DNA of 64,000 nucleotides from assembly GCA_037576215.1 (NCBI GenBank), contig JBANDB010000003.1, positions 248,001 to 312,000 on the forward strand, in the 5' to 3' direction. Positions 23,441 through 37,462 of this stretch are shown here, one piece after another (the stretch's first letter is position 1; each line of letters starts with the position of its first letter). The position numbers and the translations under genes are program-made. The DNA comes from Armillaria gallica. Taxonomy: Eukaryota > Basidiomycota > Agaricomycetes > Agaricales > Physalacriaceae. The notes under the pieces were generated by a model that had not been told where the DNA came from, ran no database searches, and saw nothing but the letters and a program-made list of their open reading frames with translations.

Positions 23441-24989
23441 ATTTCTGCCAGTGGTCTGTTACTTGCCACGCTCACGCCTCCTACAAGTCTGTCAATTCCG
23501 CTTCAGTAGCTGTAAGACGCTTTGAAAACCCGCATCTGTGTCGTCATTGTACATAAAGGTGTTCGGACGTTGTTCAGGCACATGGTGGATGGGCGAGGAT
23601 GTATAAATATGACGGAATGGAGGCGTCGTCAATAATTCCATTGAGACGCGGGTTTTCACTCATGTAGCATACGTATACCTTCTTGTATCGAATATTATGG
23701 GGTCACTTGATTAATTTTACATTGGCATATTTAGAATATATGGCCGTAAGTGTAAGAATGCCGAACTCATCGTTACCTCTTCGTATTCCTGGCAAAGTAG
23801 GAACTTTGCTTCTAGTCATGTCTCATTTTCTTGAGAGGTAACTCCAATCCTCGACAAGAGAAGTGGATGTCCTCGCAGTTGGTTATCAAGAATGAAGGGG
23901 TAATGATACGAAAGCTAAACTAACAAATTTTCCTATTACACTTGTGGCTTACTGCTGTCGCTGGAAGGATGTAAGCGCAACCTTCGTGAATATATACGGG
24001 CTAATAGCGTCCTCATCAACACCAGCTCAGACCGGTTCATATTGAGGTGGCTCAGTATCAGGGACCGGGTTTCGTCGCGATGGATAGCATGCTAGCGCGG
24101 ACAAATACAAAGGGAGCCGGTTGACCCTCAGACACTTGGAGTGTTTTGTTTCTAGAAAGGTGCGAGCTTCGAGGCACGTCGTAACTTTATGACGCTCTAT
24201 ATAGGCCTGATCGTGATGGAAGACGAAGAGCAGACGAAGCGGATGATGCTTTCTTTCTTGCCATGGATACCAGGCGCTGTTCGTGAGTTTTGACAAGGAC
24301 GGGCGTCGGATATGAAAGAAGAGTGCAAGGAGAGTGACCAAGAGAGTTGCCGGACCGGAGCTGCGCACGTGGAAGACGCGTCGGTGACCGTGACAGTAAC
24401 ACTCCGACTTTGCTTTTCCACTTGCCATGATGGCGCTCATAGCCGTGCTGTCGAGAGGTACCCATTCAACGGATGAGCACCCGTCCTTCAACTAATTCTC
24501 TGGCCAAATGGACCGGGTCATCCAGCATTATCGGCGTTGCTTCTTAGTCTAAGGTACGCGCCATTGCACTTCTGCCTTTTTCGCGACTTATGCGTCTCCG
24601 ATTCGTGTAGGGAGCTGGAATAACCTGTATAAGTATCGATCCGTGGGCACTGCTATCATCTTTGATTGCCTTCTGGAGGGAAACATAAGGCTCAGGCGCG
24701 TAGCTTATCACTTTTATAAGCTCCTTCGTAACCCTAAGCGGGCGCCATTGCTCTACATTCGAAACCATCTTCTTATCTGCCGAAACCGCAACACATACAA
24801 TCTGCCAATCATCACAGCCCAGGATCAACGGATCATCGCTCACAGACGCAACACTTGGGCAGCCGGAATGGTGTTTACGGAAGGACGAGGTGAAGATGTT
24901 GCTAGTAGAGATCGATAGATGCGAGCAGAGAGACAGTCAACCACTCTGGTGTCAAGAGCTGCAATCACCTAGGAAGATACCACGAAGGA
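23441..24989. other. Intergenic, nothing convincing
   Basis: The longest frame (24491-24027, minus, 154 codons) shows no known motif and no supporting introns. TATA-like sequence exists near 23602 (TATAAATA) but no gene is recognisable downstream. Confidence 0.4.
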
Positions 24990-25490
24990 TAAAGGGCACT
25001 GATCTGGAACGGCGGATGTGATCTTTGCAAAGTTCCCGCCAGATCTCGACCTGTCGCATATTCAAATCAAATCAAGGGCAACGACTGGGTACAGAGGCAG
25101 AACATTACGACGGGTAGGCTTACTGTTTTCTCTATTTGACCTGCGCTGACTGTCATCGAAGGTTCGAAAGCAACATTTGAGGTTCGTGAATCAGCACAGC
25201 TGTACGCACGATCGCCCGGCGAAATTTTTTGTTCTGCCTAAGTTCCTCGGTCCCATCGACAGGAAAGAGAGATGGAGACGGAGCGTCTCTATCTGGAGGT
25301 CGAGCGCTGAGCCTCGGACAGTACAGACAAGATCTCAAGATGTACGGATTGAATACGGGGAACGAGGATTTTTTCGACGTTTCGCAGAAGGACTGAAGGT
25401 GCTCTTCCACAAGCTTACAAGGTAAGTCGTCCTCGTCTACGATCGGTCCTGTTCTGATGGCCTTTCTATAGGAACAGGCCTATATCGAGC
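24990..25490 (+). pseudogene. Degenerate unknown gene family, copy 2
   Basis: Diverged copy of the 4079-5325 block. It retains KFPPDLDLSHIQIK (25028-25070), a GGGTAGGCTTAC donor region, AAGGTTCGAAAGCAAC, and a final exon before GTAAGTCGTCC (25421). Frameshifts separate the pieces. It lies about 1.9 kb upstream of HET2, as copy 1 does relative to HET1. Confidence 0.4.
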
Positions 25491-26800
25491 CGAACTTCGG
25501 AGGACTGAACTCGAACTATCAGGCCCGCGTTTGAAACCCTTTCGTCTGGTAAATATTCAATGTCATCTTGATGCTAGCTTCAACTCAGCTTTCAGGCGGA
25601 CATAGTCGCATTGGGACATGATTCCGTGGCTTATAGGAGCCGCAACGTTTTTAGTCACGAAGCCCCCTGGTCGGTAAACTATATGCCAATACACATTCGG
25701 AACGCGCGCAGGTGAGCTCTGTTCCCTGCACTATTCCGTGGATCTAACGTTTTACTGCCGGGCTCGACCCTTGTTGGAACGTTTGCTAGGGTATCGACCC
25801 TCGCCTGTACAATTGACGGAAATCTACTTGTATTGACGGAGTTTCTTCTCGGATCTCGCGACTCTCTGTAACAAGACACGTTGCAATCTGGACGTGTGAG
25901 CTGGGACACTGCTCGCCAGTGGCGGGAAGGATTCGCGGAAATGAAGCTGATAGGCAGATATTGGGTAAATGAGCGGAGCCGAGTTGAGAAAGACGCTCCC
26001 TGGTAGGTCGGCGACTTATTCATGCACAATAAGCTGACTAATTGAAACAATTTCGATGCTCAGAATTCTCTTCTCATACTCCAGTAATGCTTCGACATTT
26101 TGCTGTCTTTCGTTTACCGAGAATAAATGCTTATGATCATGTCTTCTTTTGCTTGGCTGAACAAGACAGAGATCGCGCGGGCTGTGTTTCCTTCGTGTTC
26201 ATTCACCGTCTATCTCTGACCCCCACCGAATCCATCAACAATCGGTGACTTGGAAGCCCTGAGTCTCGTTTATCGAATATGGTACGTATCTCATAACTCC
26301 TCCATTCTTCCGATAAAGGAGATGCGCTCTTCGCCCACCCTGACGAGTGTTGATTTTGGACTAGCCAAATACGACGCCTTCCTCAAGAGGTTCAGGGAAA
26401 CACTTTGTTGTGTTTCAAGGGATGGGCACAGTATCAAAGGATTGACTAGCTCGAGGTCGACTCCGAGCTTACCCACCCGCCCCTCTAGCCTTGGAGAGTG
26501 GAACTTGGACTCTCAAGCCCGAGTTCAAATCGACCTCGATCGTCATCAATGTTGAGCTTCCAGTATTGCTAACATGGACTGGAACCGATTAACAATCATA
26601 TACAGCGCCAATCATTCTTCGCTCTAGGCGCCAAGTTTGCTGATCCCATTGCTTGGCTAGCTCTGGTGCATGAGCAGCGAGGAGATAGACTCTGATAAAC
26701 AAAAAGGATATCATCGGGCCCTCGTTCTTTGAGTTACTGTATGGATCGTTTATTTTTTAATCCGCGCGTCGCTAACGAATTCTATACTTAGCCCACGCCA
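25491..26800. other. Intergenic, nothing recognised
   Basis: No recognisable gene. The minus frame 26050-25679 overlaps sequence resembling 34600-34680 (ACTCGACCC/CCAC CTTGTTGGAAC type), so part of it is repetitive. Confidence 0.35.
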
Positions 26801-27365
26801 TGATCGCAGAACGTTACATTAAGTACGTGACTCTGAACAATGGGTTTCTCTTCCTATCAAGATGTTTGATCTCGCAGTTCTGAATAGAACACTGGATATT
26901 TTTCGATCAGGGCGAGGTTGGAGTGCTGGACACTCGGAAGTTGGGCGCCGCCGCATTGATAGACCCGTGGCCTGTAACATCGACGGACATGCGTCGAATA
27001 ATGATGTGGTGATGGGCACATGGTTGATCCTGTGTGAAACTGGTATACCATACTAAAATATATGCTAGTAAGTCCTCACGAAACTCTAAGCGTCGTATCT
27101 TGTATGAATTCGATAGCGCTCTTTCAGATGTATATTGCGGCATTATGTAAATGAATCCTCCAATAATCTTTGTATACGGCATCTTGGGAAATAGCGCTCG
27201 AATCTTTGGGCGGCTATCTTTTAACAGCGTGGCTGATGGCAACCTGCTTTGACGGTCAGAGCGTTAGTCCACATTCTTTCCTTCTGACCGCGAGGACGGC
27301 GTGATTCTGCACGACAGAAACTTCCTCGTGCACCCACAATTACTACCTGCAGTACTACGTCGACG

Positions 27366-29291
27366 ATGGAACATGGTACGTTTCGTTGCCTTTCTTTCGG
27401 TGATTCTACATTCATTATGCCATGATTAGAGGAAACGGTCAGTGAGCGTTGGAAGCGATGGTGGGCGCGGAAGAAATGTTCTGTGTCAAAATGGTGGGCG
27501 CGGCAGAAGGTGGCCCTATCCGAATTCTACAAGCCATACCGAGTATATTGGCCCTTGTGCGAAGGTGATACTCCTATCTGCAATCACGAGAAGTAGCTAA
27601 ATAAAGTAGGAACAAAAAGTCCTCCCATGTTTGGCGATTCGTGGGATTGGTGGGATTGTCCCAAATATCCCAATATCACACTCTCCGCCTTCACCGAGAC
27701 TGGCCACGCGGAATCGACCATTCCTGTATTGAAACAACGGTCCTACACTGGAAATAAACCAGTGATATCATCTGCTCTCGCCGACACTCGCTGTGCTGAC
27801 CTTGGTATTGACGGGGTTTTGGAAAAGCTTAACGCGACACTAGGCACGTCGTATATTCTGGGATCCAGAATCCTTCGTCTCTTAAGGATAACGACGCTAC
27901 ACTCGATTCTCAAACCGTATGTTGAACGAAACGACGACTTCGGGACGGTCTACGCTCATTTGCGGTGCTTTTGGTATCACTATGATGTTGCCGCCATCCA
28001 ACGTGTATTGCGCACCCGGGAGGAGAAGGACCAGAAGATGCGGAGGGAGGTGCTTGTCCATGACAGGATTACCCGACGGGATGTCTCCTCTCGGCGCGTG
28101 TGGGATATGTGCGCCAATCGGGTGGTGCCATATTGGGTTGCGAACGAATATCCATGGGGTATTTCACATGCGTGGGTGGATGAGAAGGACCGCGTGGATG
28201 TGATGACGCCCATCAACGGATACGATTGGCCCGTGCCCATGCCGAAGGACGCCAACCTTGATCTCATCCGCATCGAGATGCTGAGCCTCGGAGCAGAGTA
28301 TGCATGGCTGGACATTCTGTGTTTGCGGCAGGAGGCTGGGAAGAATGAGCATCTGCGCTTGGAGGAGTGGAAGCTGGACGTGCCCACGATCGGGTGGGTG
28401 TATCGCTTGACTGACCAAGTGGTGTGCTACTTCAACGGATTGGGTCGGCCACTGGATTTGACACCGGACTACTTCGAGAGTGATCAGTGTTGGTTCCGAC
28501 GTGCATGGACGCTGCAGGAGGTCACCGATCACGCCATCATTGGTGGGGAGACTGGGGATGACATCATGGAAAAGGAGGTTTGGAAGATGTTTGATAAAAA
28601 ACTGGCGCGCCTGCGGAAGATACGAAAACGGAGCATGGCCCTTGAACTCGTGTCCGAGATGCAGATTCGAGTATCGACAAAGCCTTTGGATAAAGTCGCA
28701 GGCCTAGTATACCCTCTGATCTCAACATCTATCCCAATATACGATGCAGAGAAGTCTGACGTGGACGCATGGGAAGTTCTCATGGACGCTATGTGGCCTC
28801 TGTGTCGTGCGGAGTTCTTCTTCTATTTCCCTGAACCCGGGATGGGAAGGAAATATTGGCGACCATCATGGCAACAAACAATGATGCTCAAATATTTTCT
28901 GCCTCATTCATTCCTGTGGCTAGGAGACGTTGTTCGGTCAGAGGATACAGATGAAGACTGGTATGACGGTTACTGTGTTTATTCAGCAGATGTGCGGGGC
29001 TTGGCTGAGGGACTGACAGAAGAGAAGCCTCGACAGGGAGAGGTGGTCTTCAAGGATGTTGCTGGGTCGTCTCACACATTGAAAATTGTGGCCAACCACA
29101 CATACCCAATACCTGATGGTTCATATGCACTCATAGGCTGCGACTTGTATGATTCTAACGATCTCTGGGTAGTCGGTTGGCGAAGAGAGGATGGGAAGTT
29201 TCAGAAATTGTCCGTGTTCTGTTCAGCGGACAATGAAACAGTGAAGCTTGTGCAACTCGGACTCAGACAAGTTAGAATATTTCTTTGTTGA
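27366..29291 (+). CDS. HET-domain protein 2
   Basis: Three-exon model: 27366-27375 (ATG GAA CAT G), 27430-27542 and 27597-29291, all in frame, about 605 residues. The phase-1 and phase-0 introns use GTACGT...TTAG and GTATAT...GTAG. HET motifs are GISHAWVDEKDR (about residue 230), YAWLDILCLRQ, DVPTIGWVY and WFRRAWTLQE. The C-terminal part contains KPLDKVAGLVYPL and DAWEVLMDAM, conserved in all three paralogs. The first 180 residues before the HET domain are also shared but unassigned. Direct orientation relative to HET1 and HET3. Confidence 0.85.
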
Positions 29292-32200
29292 TTTAAACCA
29301 ATACCTTATCAGTATCACCCTGACATGTTTCGCTTCTTTCACACACCACTACGAGCGAAAACCACGCCGACGGCGGCTGTTTTATTTTATTTTATTTGTC
29401 CGAATATATGACGCCTACGACTAACGGACAAGAGACGCTTCAGCCATAAGCAAGAACAGGCGTAAATTCACTGCGTGGTGGTACTTGTATATTATTCAAC
29501 TTCAAGTAGTGAAATGAGTAGAACATATTTTTGCAAGCCAGATGTACAGAATATCGGTACATAGCACAGGCAGATAGATTTCCCCTGCAGCCTCTTTTCC
29601 AAGTGCTCGCTTGAAACCCAGAAAGCGCACAGTGAGTTTGACTGAAGTCACATTTGGAGTAGACATTTGATGACAAAGGGTTCACACTGACGATGGACGG
29701 GTTACGCACAAAATGAAAGCTAGCCATGTAAACAGAGCCGTCTCATATCTGTGTTTTCCAGGCGTAATTTAGAATGCCAGCCAACATGAAAGAGAACTAG
29801 TGATTGCGCCATATCTCCGACCATGGTCACAGCTGAGACGATCATTCTCAAATACGCGAAGCTCCCCATCATGAACCAGGGGCTTTTGCTTTTTAGTTCC
29901 TTGGGAACGGCTTCAGTGTACGTAGACATCTGTGAGGAGCCTCGATATTGATACAGCGAAGAGAATAGAAGCACGTTGGATACCGCGCATGCCTGGAGGA
30001 CAGAGCGCCGCATCAATTAAGCATCCACACCATAAAGGTTTCGTACTGGTAGTTGTAGGTAATCTGCGGGTTGATATGCTAGATATCATACCTTGATGAG
30101 AAGCTATCGAAACAGCCTGCATCATCGTAAGAAAGGAATTTGAAATGATGGAGATTGCACGTACCCAGTCGGTCTTGCCATGCAGTACAGCAATAACCAG
30201 CGACAAGGACAATAGCACATCTTTCACCAGTGGTGGTAAATGTGGCTCCTGTTGCATATAGATATCTAACATACTGACGGGGACAACGGTCCTCAGAGCC
30301 TCACACTCAACTTGCACGGCATGGACATCTGTAATATGTATTGTGAGGCTTATACAACACGACTCATGTTGAACTGCACCGAAAAAATGAGGGATATGAA
30401 AAGATCAGAAGCCAGTATTTATCCGGAGTATGTGGCAAGCACACCTTTTAATAGTGGGATGAGAAACAGGCCAACGCGACATCGAATTACAGATATTTCG
30501 GTGTAGTGGATCTCAGGTAGAATACACACAGACGGTTTGAGAACGTTTTGAATTACAACCCGCATGAATACAATTTAAACTATGGCGCCGTGAGTAAGAG
30601 AAATCTTCATCAAACGAAAGGAATGACACACAACGTAGCACACAGATCCGTCGTCGTGCATTACTCTGTGTACCAGCCGTGAGATAGAGAGCATTACAAA
30701 TAGAACAGAGAACCGACCTTAAAAGAGGCTATCTGTCTCATCAAAATCATTTGGGACGAACGGAACATGGCAAGGTTGACGCAGGCGGCATTCATGGGTC
30801 TCCGCGTGGCTCTGTGCTCTGCTCCAGCCCATTTTGATCATCAAATCCGAGGAGAAGGCCTGGAGATAGACGGGACTCCCACGATAACGACGTACACAGG
30901 TATACAAGCCTTGCAAAGACGATCACTAGAATGAAAGAGTTCAATCAATAAATGGTTGGCGAGGCCAAGGCTTCTGAGACTCGCCTGGAGTAGCAACCGT
31001 GAATCCTAGCCATCCCACCTAGCAGCTCTCTGATACTTACCATTGGAAGATGAAGGATCGCATCCAAATCCACGGCCGACTTTCAATTGAAGGAACCACA
31101 CGAATGAGAGTCGGTCAGTTCGGTCAGAGAGATTGACGAGTGAAGCACAGTGAAGATGACGGAAGCTCGATCACGGCGGCAGTACCCGGTGTGCAGGGAC
31201 CCGGGTGCTCGGCACATCGATCCAAAGTACTTTCTGAGTATTTGCCAACATCGTCAGACTCTTCTTCACTCTTACCACAGCATAGGTAAGTCTTTTCAAG
31301 CTCCCTTTTGTGTTCCTTCAAACTCACCGTTTTCCCTAGATAGACTGTATTTGAATTCAAACTCTTCCGTGCCTGTTTTTTATGCGAACCGAACCCAAAC
31401 CGAAGTGAAACCCATGCGGCCCACACCTATCAAGCCACCGGCTGAGTACCCAGTGTATACCACCACTGCTACTTGCTCCCGACTTATGGATATGGACCAC
31501 AAATGGCCCTTCTTCCAAGCTTTCCTTCTGCGACCACAATAATCGCACGAAAATGACATTACTTGTTTTTCGGTAAAACCGCTCTACCGCTGGGCGAGTC
31601 GAGCACGAGCTCTCGGACTAGCCAGGGCACTGTAATATGTGAGGTGCGTAGCTTATATATCGTAGGGCCGTCTCTAACGATCAACGTCAACAGGCAGCAC
31701 TACTCCACACTTGAAGCCGCCTACTTGACAACAAATTGTCTTCTGGTTGCTAAAATTCGAGATTAACTGCCACAAATTTTGTTGCCCTTCCGACAGGTAC
31801 ATTTCCAAAACAAATGGTTCGGGACGGGGAAGCAATGTACGGTAGCCGACGCTTGGTGGAGGAGGGGACAAGCAGAGCGATGTAAGTCATCCCTGTCCAC
31901 GTAAAATCACTTTCTGAACGTCTGTCTTATAGACGCACGACTATATCTGTCAGGAAAAGCCCAGGAAAACCAGTCGTTATCGGAGTAAACACCGAGTTCC
32001 AATGTCGCCTTTCCTGCTATGTTCAATAACGCAGGGAGTGGAAGTGATGCTCGCTCTCGACCCATTCTTCGGCCTCGCTTAACTTGAAAATGACTATCTC
32101 AAGCGCGTTGCAACGGGGGTGCCACTCCAAACTAAGCTCATGCTCCTTCCGTTTGATTGCCTCGACAGGATGCCGAGATCGATGAATAACACGCGATATT

Positions 32201-32876
32201 CGGCAAGGAAAATCGGACATGAGGCTGAATGCACTCTATGAGCCTTTATTGATGTAATAGGGAGAGGGACGGCTATTTGGGGATTCGGCGCAAGCGATCC
32301 TGCAAAAGTAGGTCATCGTTCAACTACGATTTATCACCTTTTGACCATCTTTCATAGACAAATATTCCTATGTCGAACACAACTGCAGAGGGATAAACGT
32401 TGATCCGAATATCTAGCTCATCTCATCGTCTTTGGACCCTCCAGAATGTCGAGGACTAACCAAAGTTGCCTCGCTGATGGGAGACGTCTTTCTGGGACCC
32501 TTAGCATGCTTCTCCACTTCCCAGAGCACAATGTGGCGCAACAGGAAGCTGGTTGCTTAACTATGGGCTGAACTCAATGCTGTACACAGGCGTTACTGTG
32601 AGGATATCGTGGTACAACATTCAATGACATACACGATGTTAGGCTTACCACGCGTGCTGGGGATATTTTTGGGGATGCCAACATAGACCTTGTTACGGAT
32701 CCAAGCGCGTGATGGATGAGCACGATGTCATTCCCCCTCCTAGGTAAGCTGTTCCTTCTTCACCAAGCTGAGGCTCATTTTTGTTTAGCTTCTTTCATAT
32801 GCGACGAGCAAGAACAAGAAGTTTACGGCTGCTATTTATTTCCTTCTGATTATATGCAGCCTAAGACTAACCGACC
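29292..32876. other. Gene-poor stretch with possible membrane-protein fragments
   Basis: Minus-strand frames at 30317-29913 and 30016-29720 contain hydrophobic stretches (LSLSLVIAVLHG; YLRMIVSAVTMVGDMAQSLVLFHVG), and acceptor-like sites lie between them, so a small membrane protein gene could have existed. I found no family. (TTTTA)n occurs near 29382-29398. Nothing convincing lies between 31.1 and 32.8 kb. Confidence 0.25.
30896..30985 (+). repeat. Dispersed TATA-containing repeat, copy A
   Basis: Shares GGTATA(C/T)AAGCCT, ACTAGAATGAAAG and GGCTTC(T/G)GAGAC in the same order and spacing with 48015-48107. It looks like a duplicated promoter or leader fragment; no attached gene was identified at either site. 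Confidence 0.5.
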
Positions 32877-34106
32877 CAGATCACCACTGAGAAACTCGGC
32901 TTCGACCATGTCGTAACTGCAGTATTTCGGAATTCCATACGCAAGTTTGATCTTTGATTCGCCTCAGAAGGGAAAAGAGCGTGGGAGAAGGTACGATGCG
33001 CATTTTCTCTTGCTCCCTCTTGTCTCCAATGGGTAAGATCTCTAGTAGGTTACGGACCTTTGATCTGAACATATTCGCCATAATTCTTCTCGTTTATCAT
33101 GGCTATACTCGGTGTAATTCGCACGTAAAAAATGCGATACTGTTCGCCGATTATTGGACCAGGCCACCGAAATGAAATCGACGATGAATGTTTTGGTGCT
33201 GGGTTGAAGAGACACTCCCAGGTTAGTCGACGATCTATTCATGTGGAACGAGCTGATTGATAGATAGATATTATACGTATTTGGTGCTTAAAGGTCCCTT
33301 CTCGACCTCTAGTAATGTTCAGACACTTTGCTGTCCGTCGTTTAGCTAGATTAATTGATCGTGCCTTCATCTTTTACTGCTCGGCCATCTGCATTTGAGA
33401 CCGAGTAAAATAGCGCCATAAACAATCCGCCAACGACCAGTCAGGATTCACACATTCATCGTCGTCGACAGACATGTCGATTAGGCCTCCAGAGAATGTG
33501 CCTATCAGAATGCCTCGGTGAAGATGTCACCGGTAAAGATGGATACGAGTGCAGAAGTAGTCACCTGGAGCCCAAGCTCGTCTAATCGTCTAGGAAGAGA
33601 CTCAGCAAGATATCCGAAGCTGGTTTAGAATGGCATAACGTTGGAGGTGGATGGGCTTCTTTACAAAGTTCCCTCCAGATCCCAACATCATCAGACGTTC
33701 AAATCAGGAACAATGACTGGATACGGAGGCAGAGCGTTTTGAAGGGTGGGTGTAGTATTTTCTCTATTCCGCCTGTGCTTACCGTCATTCAAGGTTCAGA
33801 AGCAGTGTTCAATGTTCGTTAATTAGCTGAAGACGAGGTGATTCTGCGAATGCTTTTCTTCTGCATAAGATCCTCAGTCGTATCTACGGCGATGGAACAT
33901 CTACATCTGGAGATCGAGCATCCGGAGGTACAGACAAGAGCCCGAGATGTACAGATGGAATGCAGGAGACTTTCGACGTTCGGTAGAAGGACTGAAGGTA
34001 CTGGTTTACGAGCTTACCTATGTAAGTCCTCCTGTTCACTGATTGCTCCTGTTCAGATGGCCTTTCTATAGGCTCATATAGTCGCTTGGACATGTTTTTG
34101 TGTCTG
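32877..34106 (+). pseudogene. Degenerate unknown gene family, copy 3
   Basis: Collinear with 4079-5325 at high similarity, including AGACTCAGCAAGATATCCGA (33596) and GATGGAACATCTACATCTGG (33890). The FFTKFPPDPNIIRRSNQEQ exon is broken by TGA at about 33716. Unlike copies 1 and 2 no HET gene follows. Confidence 0.45.
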
Positions 34107-35500
34107 TTCAGAGCCGCATCGTCGCCACACTCCAAGTGCCCTCCTTGGTAAGCTCCCAACACATATTTGGCGCATGCCCAGGTAGTGTTACGATTTATTT
34201 GTTTTTTGCCTTATCTTATCTTATCTTATCACGGGAAACCGGACCGACCGGGCCGCTGATCACAGGAGTAACAAGGGCTACAAGATGACATTCCCATGTT
34301 ATTGCTTCGCTATTGCGTGCCCATACATTCTCGCTCCAACGATGCATGTTCACAAACTTTATCTTTCCTACACAGTCTATTATTAGAACCCTCACTTCGA
34401 GTACTTAAGTAGTAGCTCTCACTGTATGTACCCCAGCTTCAAGCTAACTTTAATCTATACCAAAACTATCACTTAATTCGCTGCGGACAGCTAAGGACTT
34501 GGCTTTAACGCCTATTGTTTAAGGGACTCATCAGTGACTGCCTGAATGCGAGACAGCCGTTGTTTACCCTTGATAGGAGTTTGGGTTTAATAGGTAGGCT
34601 CTGTTACCTACACTATTCAACTTTGACACCAGGCTCCACCCTTGTTGGGACAGTCACGGCTTGCTCCAATCTCGCCAGTACTGGGCAATGGGCAATATCA
34701 TCAATGCACTGCATCTTTGCTAGTTCTTGACCATCGATCAGCGACCCAGATGACGACAAATCGATCGTGTCGCTCAAATTCCTTTTTCCGTTCTCTGCAT
34801 GATCTTTGGCAACCTGCACTATTCCATGAGATCAGCCTTGCTTCAAAGAAACAGGCATGAGAAGGTTTACTTAGCGGGAAAGGTATGTCGTCAAAATGCG
34901 GTGTTGTACCTAAGAAAAAGAGGTGAGCTGCAGGATGTATACAAGTCTATACAGACCTCACACTGCTTGGAATACTCAAGTCGTGTTCATTCTGCTTACA
35001 CTGTAAACCCTGCCTTGTTAAGACAGGATCAATAGATTTTATGCCAACATTTCCGAAATATGACATACTGAGATTTTCACCTATCAATGTGAAAGATCAT
35101 GAACATGCCCTGGCAACCAGGTTTACACCGGCCACTTACTGCAGGCATGTCTGCAGAGCACACAATAAGCCAGTTCCTCCGATTTTATCAAAGCCACAGA
35201 CACACTTCATATGCCGCCATCTTGGTGGCAGACTAGGGCCAGGAAAAGAGTTATTGATTTGATAAGGCGGTTCAAAAAGCATTGAGGACAAGGATTACGA
35301 ATGCCCGAATACCTGTACATTGTTGGAACTTCCATGAGCATCTCACCTGCAACACATGCACCAATAGAATTGGCTGAGCCAAGTAGTATCAGGGCTGTCG
35401 TAACACCAGCAATTCCGAGTCCTGTATGTATATATAGGTATTCGGTCATTATGTGGGATTTGACCATGGGAATGATTCTATTCGGTGATTGCCGAGCTTG
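34107..35500. other. Intergenic with simple repeat
   Basis: Contains (TTATC)4 at 34211-34230. Around 34500-34700, GGCTC(C/G)ACCC and CTTGTTGG resemble 25760-25790. No gene recognised. Confidence 0.35.
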
Positions 35501-36914
35501 CATAGCCTCTCTGTATGAGAAATGACTGTGGGAATAAAATGCATCGTTCATCAAAATCCTGGGAATTATTCACTACTTGCATTCGCTGGCTGCTTATTCA
35601 TGCCTTCCACTATTACTCCTGCAGTCCTTGCTCTCTCTCTTGTTCTTTCTCTAAGTTTGCCCTTTTTCCTGACTTTATGGTATGTTTGATTTCTCTTCTA
35701 CATAATTGCATTTGTTTCCAGTCTTTTCAGCGTATCTGGAGGCCCCAAGAGCCCCAGATAACAGCCATATTATCATCCCCACTCATGCATAAGCCCTCAC
35801 ATGGCAGCATTCTGTACGATGGCCACACAATGCCTCCTCACCGATGGCCATGGATTAGGCTGACGACAATGACGCTCTGCCAGCCATTTCCTCCCTCAAG
35901 CAGTGCCATCCCCTACCTAGCATCCCCCGGAGCAACATCAGGGCCAATCGCCTGCGCCTGGTGGATCCGCACACCTCAACAACCATGGATACCATCAAGA
36001 ATCCACTATCAGATACCATCAGCAAGTACAGGGCTGGGCAGGAGTGAGTGTTGAGCAATGGGGGTGATGATAACGACAAATAGGTCGACGACAACGACAA
36101 CAGGAAACACAGGGACAGTCCTAGGATGGTGGAGGTGTAGGGTAGAGGGTGGGCCAAGGTTGTGGCACAGGGAGGAGGAAGGTGGGATGTGCAATAGGAG
36201 GGAAGTGCATGAGCAGGTCTGGGTGAAGATTGCAGCACCGATGTCCAATGGTCGGAGTGATACTAACACCTCTTTGGACCTCAAATACCCTCATGTGGAT
36301 ACGTCGAACGACACTAAGACAATAGCTATGTGAGCACCGACTGCCCCACTGCTGCCACCTGCACCCAAATCTAACATTGGCCTCTACCGCATCCTTCAGC
36401 CCTAAAATGACCCTTCCTTGGTGCATTCCCCATTATCAACATCACAGCTGACAATGATGACGATGCCCAATTTCCTTTCTGACCTCATTCTGCACCCTCC
36501 ACCGACAGTATGGCCACTATCAGACTCATACCCCCAATTTTGATAGTGGGGAATCAATGATGGTCTCTGTTTCCCCTCCCGAGTTCGCCATGACGGTCTA
36601 AGGTGCCGCTGGTCCCTACATCACTCCATACCTTATCCCTAGCCCATGGTACCACTGCCAATTTGTGGTGGGCTGCATCCAGTGTAGGGTAGCCCACTGC
36701 ATGCCTGGTCTATGCCGCTGATCATCCTCCCTGCCGTTGATGCCCTAATACCCAAATTTTCTGTTCTTCATGGCATTGCGTGGCCCACACATGCTGTATT
36801 TTAGCCATCATGCACATGTGTCGTGGAAGACTCATTATCACCATCCATGCATTGTAGAATGCCTGTCAGCACACGCACGCTAGCCCCCACCTGCAATCCT
36901 GCCTCTATAACCAT

Positions 36915-36981
36915 ATATATATATATATGTATTAAATAAATATTTATATAACACCTGAATTTTTTTTTTTTTTTTTTTTTT
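36915..36981. repeat. (AT)n tract and 22-base poly-T
   Basis: ATATATATATATAT near 36917-36930, AT-rich spacer, then 22 consecutive T at 36960-36981. Confidence 0.9.
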
Positions 36982-37096
36982 CCAGCTGTCTCCCTTCAGG
37001 GCATGTAATACCGTCGTCGACACTTGAGCACTATGAGGGCAATTCTCTCGAGGATGACGATGATCCAGAGCATGAAGACGACCAAATCAATGCTAC

Positions 37097-37462
37097 TACT
37101 GTACTATTTCGTTCAATTCAAACCTTGGTGTGATGCATGACATGTTTGGACCAATTTGAATGCTTGAACAGGGCATTGAGGATGTGTGACAGACAAAAAA
37201 ATTTGAACCTCAAAATTCGGAGTCAGCTTCAGTGGTACAGCTTCACGATGAAAATTTGGAACATTTTGCACCAATGATTGAAAAACTAAGCATTTCCAGC
37301 GAAATGTTCAAATTTTAGTTCAGTTAGGGTGAATTTTTGGTTTCAGACTTGTGATGGGGTGCAAAATCAATTCAAACAAGCCTCCCATGATGCGTGACCA
37401 ACAGTAGTTTTTTGTACTCAAACGGGGCATATGACATTCGATTTGAACAAAATAGTACAGTA
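37097..37462. mobile_element. MITE with TACTGTACTATTT termini (about 366 bp)
   Basis: Left end TACTGTACTATTTCGTTCAA and the reverse complement of the right end TACTGTACTATTTTGTTCAA form inverted repeats, with similarity continuing inward. The same outer 13 bases bound another element at 63208-63724. No coding capacity. I could not see a clear target duplication. Confidence 0.6.

Noticed and set aside
24027..24491. 154-codon minus-strand frame
   Set aside because: No recognisable motif, unusual composition, no splice support, and alternative frames overlap it.
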